The position numbers were made by a program, and so were the translations under genes. This document shows positions 56,520 to 64,000 of a DNA stretch of 64,000 nucleotides, piece by piece; the stretch's first letter is position 1, and every line of letters begins with the position of its first letter. Origin of the DNA: Aplidium turbinatum (lineage: Eukaryota; Chordata; Ascidiacea; Aplousobranchia; Polyclinidae); contig OU964921.1 in NCBI GenBank assembly GCA_918807975.1, forward strand, positions 39,272,498 to 39,336,497, given 5' to 3'. The notes under the pieces were generated by a model. It saw nothing but the letters and a program-made list of their open reading frames with translations, made no database searches and was not told where the DNA came from.

Positions 56520-56710
56520 GATAGGTTATTCCTGGCAGTTTTGCATAGCCTTCTTATGTAAACAAGACGCTTTGACGCAGGCCCGATTATCGAGATTGGA
56601 ACAATAAAGTTTCCGGCTGTCGATGTGTTATTTATCTGTGATTTATTCCATTCATTATAGGTGCCTTTGAATGGAAAGCTGGCCATGAAATGCATTGTTA
56701 ATTAAACGCA
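56520..56710 (-). repeat. SINE family 3, diverged copy
   Basis: 'gataggttattcctggcagt', 'gacgcaggcccgattatcga' and 'gcctttgaatggaaagctgg' match 24598-24885. A tRNA-like head is not recognisable. Confidence 0.6.
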
Positions 56711-57024
56711 CACACCCACCGAAAGGGCGAAAGCTGAGCCAGGCTACTGCTGGGATTTTGAGGTTTCTTCCTCCTCTATGTCGAGCGCTTTACCAAGTCG
56801 AGCTATCGGGTTTCTATAGCGTGTGATGATTGGTTGTGAGAATGTTTTTCTTTAGACTGAAAAAGCTTTTTCTGACTTAATCCTCGCAGTTTCGCGTAAC
56901 CTGCGTGGCTAGAGGCTTAAAAGTTTAAACCAATGACACATGAACCATGGTTTTCCTTCTTATTTTTTACAATTAGGTCATTTAAAAATTGGCGAAAACA
57001 CAAGTTTTAAACGAGTTGAAGAGA

Positions 57025-57195
57025 CCTGGCTGATTGATTGAATTCTCATCGGATTGAGCAAGCTTCTTCGAGAGCTCAACCCTAGCAGTTTCGCATGGTA
57101 ATAGCCTACTAGAGGCTTTAAACTACTGACGCAGGTCCGATCACTCTGTTTAACAGTGTGAAGTTTCTGAGTGTTGAAGTGTGGTCTGTGAATTG
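57025..57195 (-). repeat. SINE family 3, fragment
   Basis: 'attgattgaattctcatcgg', 'cctagcagtttcgcat' and 'ctgacgcaggtccgatcac' match the 3' half of family 3. A smaller scrap lies at about 56860-56930. Confidence 0.55.
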
Positions 57196-57292
57196 TTTCA
57201 AGTTATACAGCAAGTGTCTATGAGTTATACAGCAAAGATCATCGTGATGTTGGCAGAAAATCCAATTTTTCCTGCAAGAATGCTGGGCTATA

Positions 57293-58248
57293 TGTGATGT
57301 CTCTGCAGCGCCAGAGAGCTCTGTCTCTGACGTCACGCGCTCCACGTCACTAGAATTGTATTCCAGAAGATTCTGGCCCTTGAGCACATACCGCGGACTG
57401 CTCTTCACGTCTCGAAAATTCAACCTAGCAATCAACCTTTTGTAAGTAAGGCGCTTTGCCGAATTCCAACTGTATTTCATCGACACGTAGATTTGCCGTT
57501 GTGTTGCGTTATATGATCGTGTGGAAAGCTCGCAATTCCAAACCAGAACCTTTCTTAAGAAGCTTAAACCATGATTCTGCATTATTTTTACTATTATTAT
57601 TACTAGACTGTTGCTATTGCTTCATTTTATGCTGCAAACATCTTCATCAGAAGTCAAACGGCCACCCCGTTTGCCTTCTTGCGGGGGTGTCTTGTAGCGC
57701 CTGCGGCTTTTTTCGTGTTTGCTTTAGTCTAATTGCCGTTGTGAAATTTGTGCTTGGTAGGAATTTGAAACGCTGGCTGAAAATTAGGGCGTTTCTACGG
57801 AATTTGCACCACTTATCAGGGTTTGATTTACATACGTAGTTTTACGTTGTTGTAGCGTTGCGCATTTGACACATGCTGCATTGCTTGAAGCAATAAGCCT
57901 CCTTTAAATCAATCGTTCAGCCTGAAACACAGTCAGTTTGTCAGTTTTCAGTATGGTTTCTGTCGGCCAGTTGTGTGGTGCCTTATTTTCTCAGTCAGTT
58001 TGCCACGGATTCCTTTCTTGGAAGTCACGGTGTTAGTTTAATTATGGTTGTAGTGTAGTTTTTTTTATGTTCTGAATTAGTTTAACTCGTTTTATTTGAA
58101 TTCAAGGCATTATTTGGCTACAACGTTCCGACGTGGAAGTTCATTCATTTCTTTGCAATAAACTCATACTCGCAAAAGGAGCAAAGTATTGTTTTCAAGA
58201 TCATCCCCACTACACGCTAGTACCCGGGATGTTGCTGTAGCAGCTACA
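57293..58248 (+). mobile_element. Solo-LTR-like fossil, relative of 28306-29939
   Basis: It begins TGTGATGTC and ends 'gtagcagctaca'. A CAATAAAC signal lies near 58156. It shares several blocks with the other LTR-like sequence, at visible divergence. No internal retroelement sequence adjoins it, so it is an old solo LTR or fragment. Family is uncertain (Ty3-type likely). Confidence 0.5.
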
Positions 58249-58249
58249 G

Positions 58250-58895
58250 CTAGGTATGGGCAGATGTTCAGACCACTCGAGGTCCGCTTCATCTCAAAAC
58301 TTCTGCTGCTACTATTGAACTTGAGGCATCAAACCCAAGCTAACTCATCTGTTGACGTCATTATTTGCAAAAGTCGTAGGCCTATTTTCTGTTTGTGCTG
58401 TAGCCTACTTCGCACTTCTTTCCTACACGTTATAGGCTACAGCAATCGACACGCCAAAATTAAACTGTTTTGTGTTTTTCTTTTGTTAAACATAGTTGCA
58501 GCAAAAATTTTAAGTTGTCAAACAAAAAAAAGTAGTCGACCGAAGTCGGCCTCAGTTTTATGTACCCTACTTGTAAAAACACTGGCGTAGCATTGGTAGG
58601 CTAACCGAGATTGACAGAGTATCTAAAGTTTCCACTTATTGTTGCTGTGACGATGCCTGCTGACTATACATCTCATCCACTCATCGTCGCAGCACAACTT
58701 TTTAGCTCTATAAGATCAAACCCAGAAAGTCTACCCCGGCTATCTCGAACGATAAATGTTGAGTCACCATTTTTATATGCAATTATATTGAAGGTCATCA
58801 TATTTTCATAACAAGGATCAAATAAAGAAATTAAAAGGCACTGGGCAAGAAAATTGTAAAAAAATGTAATAAAAACAAAAAGTTAGGCTATGTTA
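58250..58895. other. 3' flank of the sulfotransferase-like gene
   Basis: No gene seen. A family-3 SINE scrap ('taaccgagattgacagagta') lies at about 58600-58620. Confidence 0.4.
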
Positions 58896-58897
58896 AA

Positions 58898-61800
58898 CTA
58901 AATCAACATGAAAGAAGTTTGTACAACAGTGTATGCTATATAACCAAGACCACATAATAAAGCACAAAGGGACATTGTAATTTCGCGCTGGATCTGTTTG
59001 TTTCCTGGCTTTTCTTTATCTTCCTTTATGATTTCACCTCGTTTGTTTTTATGAGGGAAAGCTTGTTCAGGAATTTGGCAACCAAGAAATTTACACAGTT
59101 CTGGCCAACCTTCAGAACACTTGTATACAAGCAGCTTGTCTTTTGGAGCAACCTGGTAAACATAAGTTATAATAAAATTGCGTAGATCGTTGCAACCTGT
59201 GCAAATTATGAATTATACAATACAGATAAACAGCTTTGTTCAATAAAATTTGAAATGTTGTGATTAAAGCACCAAAAAAGTAAACAAATCCTTATAAAGT
59301 ATTTGTCAAATGGTAGGCCAATCATTTTTCTCTTCAAACACATTAGCCAGAATCTAAAAACGACTTCGCTAAACAGCAGAATATGTACGCTATGTTTCAT
59401 GCTACTATGTACATAAGTTGTAGTCTATGCATATTCGTCACTTCATAGCAATACTATAATTAAATTATCTCATGCATGTGGTTACCAAAAAGTTAATGGG
59501 CTGCTCATCAATAGAAAAGAACCAAAGTAAAAGGGATGTAATTTTGTAGTATCTTATCAATGTTAATATAATCAAAATAAAACCATCCGCAGATACTACA
59601 AAGCCATTGTAACCCCTTGTTGTGTTTAGAAACGTATGGGTTTGTGTAGATTATTTCCCTTTTCCTAAGATATAGCATAGATATCTTACATATATGTATA
59701 CAACATATATGTAAGATATCTATGGATATAGTGGCTGATGAGTAACAAAAACGCGCGAAACTGTCTTTGCAAGCAATGACGGATAAATACGTCAGGTGAA
59801 GCGTACGCCAAAATGTCTGTCACAGTTCCGGTTGTCACTTATGAAGGTTGTGCTTGCAATTAATCAGCAAAACTCGCAATCGTAATTCTATATTCTTCGC
59901 TTGACAAATTACTCAGAATAAGAGTCAAAGGAATTAAATAAGTTGGAAAGTGAAAGCTAACTAAATTTCACGATTTGAAAATGAAAAAACGTTTAGTTAA
60001 TCATTCGGCAATCATATAAATGATAGACAAAACGTTTTTATTTGGAATCGCGGCAGCAACGTAATCAATGTCTTAGACCAGCAGCCAAACTAAGTTTTTT
60101 TTTTGCTACAAATGCAATTTGTGGCACTAGGCAATAGGCATGCCCTCAGCAGTAGGCTATAAAGCTACAACCATATAGGCTATGCTGCACCACAGCCGCT
60201 GTTCGGCATATATTGTTTTTCGTTATGATAATCGGAAATAAAAACAATGTGATTGAATTAACCGATAGCAATGTGATTGAATCGGACAACAAACAAGCAG
60301 AATTTTACAATATAAACGTAAAAATTTCTTCAATAAATTTTCATTTTTTGTCATCAGTAGAGATTGCTTTTCATAAAAAATAAAACTAAAATAATTTGCC
60401 TTTATTTTGACACCTCTTGTATTATATTTTTCCCACCTTTCCTATTATCTAATATCGAGTTTGTGTCAGAATTATTGTTTCCAACTATATTGCTAACATG
60501 GTAAAGTTTTTCTAATTCTACTTTTATTTATTTTTATGCTATAGCCTACTTTTTCTAATTTCTTGCTTGTTCTCATTGAAGATAATATCGATTTTCTGGT
60601 TGCAATTGTTTGGAACCGATAATTTCAATTTATTTTTTTTATTTTTTTTGTGCTAAATTACAGATAAAAGCTGTGGTTTCGTCCTGCTTGGCTGTGTGCT
60701 TTTGTGATACAATAAAAGCGAACTTTCTGTCATAACTCTGTCAAAATGCAGATTACAATCATTCAAGAAAAAGTTATTACCTGCATGACACGTGCGTTGT
60801 GATTTCTGTAAGAGATTCTTAATGCTTGCTCATTGGGGATGTATGTTTGCCAAGGGCTTATTGGCACCGAGCCAAAAGCTATTCGAACTGAAAACACAAA
60901 AATTATATGCATTAATGGTAACTAAACATAACAGGAAAACACAAAATTCGAAGCTGGCAACAGTTTTCTGTCAGCTAAAGATTTGAAAGATTCAAAGTTA
61001 TCAATAGCAATAAAATTGTAAAAATTGCTTTTGAAAGCAGTTGCACTTTTGTAACCTATTCTCTGGTTCACGAGATAATGTAGTCTATATTAGATCGCAC
61101 ACTATGGTTTCTTTCAATCTACCTTGTATGCGAAACCGCAACAAATGCTCTATCGCTCTTCAATCAGTTAAATCAGGTCTGATTAAACGCATATCGAAAG
61201 AATACATAGCCTACTTAGATGCAAAAAATGTGAGAACGAAGTGATTATAACTATTGCTGGTGTGAACCTATAAAATTCATGCACTACACAAAACAACAGA
61301 AATTTCATTATTTATTAAAATTTTCTCACTTGCGTTATTGAGAAAAGATTGCAGTTTTGAACAGTGAGGCGACAATTTGCTGATCGTGCTGTATAGGCCA
61401 CAGTTTGCCAACATTTGCAACTGGTTTTTCATGCTGCTGTACCATTCGTCTTCTGAGTCCCGAATCATCAAAAGAATCTAAGAAAAAGCAACAAGATTAG
61501 CGATTGTATGACATTCTTAAGCGTAGTTTTTGCTGCTTGTTTACAGCAAAAATGTAAGTAGCCTTAGGAACAACCTATTACGTTGATGCAAAATAGAAGC
61601 ATAAAAACAATTACACTTCTCAGGGTGCAATGAACATCCTTGAGAAAATGTCCTTATCTTTCTTTCTATGAAATCATTTTTGAATATGCCTGACCATTTA
61701 ATGGTTTCGTTTCTGTTTTGTTATTTGCGATTTTGGGGCGTGGTTTTACGATCACAATACGTAGCACCAAAGTGGCGCCTCATATTGAGTGGGTACTAGG

Positions 61801-62140
61801 TAGGAATACATTCATCATTGTTTTTCAAATTTAGTTAGCTGAAATTTATCAAATTGAAGTTATAACACAATTAAATATGTCTACAAACTTTTGCATCTGG
61901 AAAAGCTTTGTGCATTTCTTCCCAATAATAACACGCCGGAACATCACAAGTTGCATCGATCTTTGAGTACATCTTTTTGAAGTCTTTTGATGTGCCTCCA
62001 ACAGTCATTATTCTTGTCCATTCGTCATGGAAGTCATGAAAATTCTCTTCCACATCATATACGGTATATCCAAGTATTTCAAGAGCGACTTTAATGCTCT
62101 TCGTACCTGTCTTTGGCATTCCAGCCAGGATTACTTTCAT
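58898..62140 (-). CDS. P-loop sulfotransferase-like protein, four exons, 253 aa
   Basis: Minus-strand exons 62140-61889, 61477-61330, 60887-60781 and 59152-58898 join with consistent phases to 762 bases (253 residues plus stop). The protein begins MKVILAGMPKTGTKSI, whose GMPKTGTKS is the PAPS-binding 5'-phosphosulfate loop. It continues 'LEILGYTVYDVEENFHDF', 'FPDAKILLMIRDSEDEWYSS' (the 3'-phosphate-binding region, RDxEDxW), 'SYRNHNARVMQVAPKDKLLV' and 'CSEGWPELCKFLGCQIP' (the KEGWEPLCKFLG-type motif). This order is typical of the single-domain 'sulfotransferase family' proteins annotated in many invertebrates. The C-terminus has a hydrophobic helix (ITMSLCALLCGLGYIAYTVV), so it may be tail-anchored. 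The substrate is unknown. The ATG is the natural start because the family begins directly at the P-loop strand. Confidence 0.9.
59677..59723. repeat. Perfect inverted repeat, 21-bp arms, in intron 3 of the sulfotransferase-like gene
   Basis: Arms 59677-59697 and 59703-59723 (beginning ATAGATATCTTACATATATG) are separated by the 5-base loop ataca. It is a strong AT-rich hairpin or cruciform candidate. Confidence 0.92.
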
Positions 62141-62389
62141 TTTGCTATTATTACGCTTAAAGCTTTTACATGTGTCAAATTAAAGTAATATCTGTGACAC
62201 AAATTCCTTTGTTAGAGTGTAAAATAAGTTAACAGTTAACTAAATATTAGGCTAGTAATAAAAAATACATTCCACAAATTACAAATTCGCTACATATTAA
62301 CTACTTTATAATCAAGCATTATCGTTGTTTAACAAATTATTGTTTGTACTTTTGTAACATCCCTGTCAGGCTCATTGCCCACTTACCAC

Positions 62390-62700
62390 GGTCTGCCAAC
62401 GCCTATTGACATCGAATTTATGTCTTTAAAAGTTGGAATGTCATAATCACATAACACATCATTAACTTTCCCAAACAACGCAAACCATGCTTCGGTTTCA
62501 TCGGTTTTTAAATGCTCTGCAATGTTGCAGGCTATATATACACTGACAGGCTTTTCTCTCATTATTGCATTTTCAAGTTTATTTTGAGAAGAATACGAGC
62601 TTACAGGCATGGAATCGATGGTGGTGGGATGACCGCAGATTTTTGTGAACTGACTATCTTTTCTTGGAAGTGATAGAAAGCTTCAAGTCGACCTAAATCT
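62390..62700 (-). CDS. Possible coding exons of an unrecognised protein
   Basis: A minus-strand frame from 62610 encodes 'ENAIMREKPVSVYIACNIAE' and 'ETEAWFALFGKVNDVLCDYD', and reaches a good donor (ccgtg|gtaagt) near 62390. A second open stretch just upstream (acceptor ttttcttag at about 62703) encodes 'LGRLEAFYHFQEKIVSSQKS' and runs to a possible donor gtaagc at about 62605. A third short stretch, 'EDPVCLFQFMAFLRRGK' (about 62750-62800), has an acceptor and a donor. The phases of these pieces do not join simply. They may be exons of another gene just upstream of the sulfotransferase-like gene, or its alternative 5' exons. The function is unknown. Confidence 0.35.
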
Positions 62701-62809
62701 AAGAAAACGGAAAACGTCGTGAGAAAGGGGAAAATGAAGAGATGTTTACTTTGCCACGTCGCAAGAAGGCCATAAATTGGAAGAGACAAACTGGATCTTC
62801 ACCTAAACG

Positions 62810-63740
62810 CATATGCGAAAAGATACTTTTGTTTCAAAAAAATACTTAGAAATTAGTCTGAAAACTCGACATACTGTATTTGCAAACTTGAAATAAGCAA
62901 ATTTTTCCATGAACCTGGAAATTAACCTACTCCCTTTCACACCTGATTGGTGCGTCTGCAAAACAAATCTTGGAAATCAGCAAAGATCATCTAAAACCAT
63001 GCCGCTATCTACTGTGTTATTTTGTTTTTGTCTAACTGCGTAGTGTTAAATTAAGCCTATAGCATCATTGTAAATCAAAACGATTGATCAAGAAGTCTAA
63101 TCAGTTACCACAAATCACTAGACTGTAAACAGTTTCTACCATATTCTGAATTTCAACGTCGTGTTTTGTCTAAAAATAACCGGTATTCTATCTTCATTTT
63201 AAACAAAAATAAACCAGGAATAACCACATGTTCAACATTCTTCCGATGCATTTTGTCACAGCAACTTGGTACAACGCCTTATATGCTTTATAAATCGTGT
63301 TATGGTGTTTCCTAGCCACAGCAATGCTATGACTTACAACGGAAACTGGTCATGTCACATCATCCGCGTGCATTCCGTTTTGAACTTTCAGAGTGAAAAG
63401 CACCGTCCTTTTGTTCAGCGGCTGAATCCTTTTAACCACTTTTTAAGCATTTTTAAAATTGATAATTGAAAAAGTGACTATCGATATTCCAATTTGATAA
63501 TTTCCCACTAAAAAGCGTTCATCTTTTGTATGGCATCGGCCATCGGCATCGGCCGAAGATTGAAAAGTTTTTGGCCGTGGTCCGAAAAGCTTGACCACCC
63601 TTAATTTAGAGCCTGGCGGTTACAAAAATTCTCAGCCTTCTTTTCCTTTACTCTTTGCTTCTTTTGCTTACAACTTTTCGTTTACCTTTTCTATTTATCT
63701 CAGGGGTAAATTCACCCCAAGTTAAAAATTCTTGGTTTAG
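62810..63740. other. Intergenic, no gene seen
   Basis: No supported exon or repeat. 'ggcatcggccatcggcatcg' at about 63532-63551 is a short direct repeat. Confidence 0.35.
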
Positions 63741-63745
63741 TATCA

Positions 63746-64000
63746 GTGGCGGATTCAGAACGTAATTTATGGGTGGGCCTAGGAAGTATCTTGGCGAGCC
63801 TTCACCAATAATGCCGCTGCGGGCCAGCATACAAAAACTTAGTGTTACCAAATATCTCTTACAAATGCTGTGAAAGAGTGATGCCACAGACAATTCAGTG
63901 CCACTTGGCAGTTCTAGTGTTTAACATTAACATGTTTTTTTTTCATGAATCTGATTTCGGGTGGGCCCACTGTCAATCTGGGTGGGCCTGCACCAATCAG
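63746..64000. mobile_element. Left end of a probable hAT-type element, cut by the window edge
   Basis: 'cagtggcggattcagaacg' is a typical hAT-type terminus and is followed by 'gggtgggcc'. The 'gggtgggccc' and 'gtgggcctgcaccaatc' phrases near 63960-63995 are likely subterminal repeats of the far end. The far terminus lies beyond the window. Confidence 0.5.

Noticed and set aside
1-64000. CRISPR array, bacterial operon or phage content
   Set aside because: GT-AG introns, SINEs and animal gene families show a eukaryotic nuclear sequence. The 394-bp arrays are far longer than CRISPR units.

Overview
The window looks like nuclear DNA from an invertebrate animal. It is AT-rich, its genes are split by short GT-AG introns, and it is crowded with SINEs, small hAT elements and larger transposons. 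A tunicate (ascidian) is my best guess. The grounds are compact chordate-type genes, possible spliced-leader-type acceptors a few bases upstream of two start codons, and P-superfamily elements, which are known from Ciona. This is inference, not proof.

Host genes, left to right: (1) the last two coding exons of a rhodopsin-class GPCR on the plus strand (1013-1858); (2) a nine-exon CCDC83 homologue, minus strand, 7972-13079, whose phases close to a 386-residue protein; (3) an RBM48 homologue (U12-type splicing factor), minus strand, in one exon, 14079-15221; (4) an AKAP7-type 2H phosphoesterase, minus strand, 24358-27698, with its 5' start not found and a frame conflict in its most upstream visible exon; (5) a four-exon, 253-residue P-loop sulfotransferase-like gene, minus strand, 58898-62140; (6) unrecognised exon-like sequence upstream of it (62390-62700). 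No pathway links these genes.

Mobile DNA dominates the rest. Six hAT elements can be bounded by terminal inverted repeats plus 8-bp target duplications: 2533-2781, 18269-19995 (with transposase remnant), 21563-22051, 28519-29338, 53656-53872 and 53959-54293. A seventh, 31756-32000, has a poor duplication. A 2.2-kb element of unknown superfamily (30774-32990) carries a nested hAT MITE and a Penelope-like GIY-YIG remnant. At least four tRNA-headed SINE families occur. Two solo-LTR-like fossils, a third LTR remnant with a primer-binding-site-like motif and a BEL/Pao-like scrap are also present.

The most striking region is 33926-53548. A foldback element (A) has about 3.1-3.3-kb inverted arms, each built from six copies of a 394-bp unit, around a 2.1-kb spacer. 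Its right arm is interrupted by a 5.8-kb P-superfamily element (B1, 40351-46119). A second copy in the opposite orientation (B2, 48312-53548) sits about 120 bp beyond A. B1 and B2 have about 1-kb terminal inverted repeats, 7-bp target duplications, a THAP-like exon, a P-transposase C-terminal motif and a small two-exon ORF on the other strand. This architecture recalls the Galileo branch of P elements. Order of events read from nesting: A, then B with a SINE already inside it, then a LINE fragment in B1 only.
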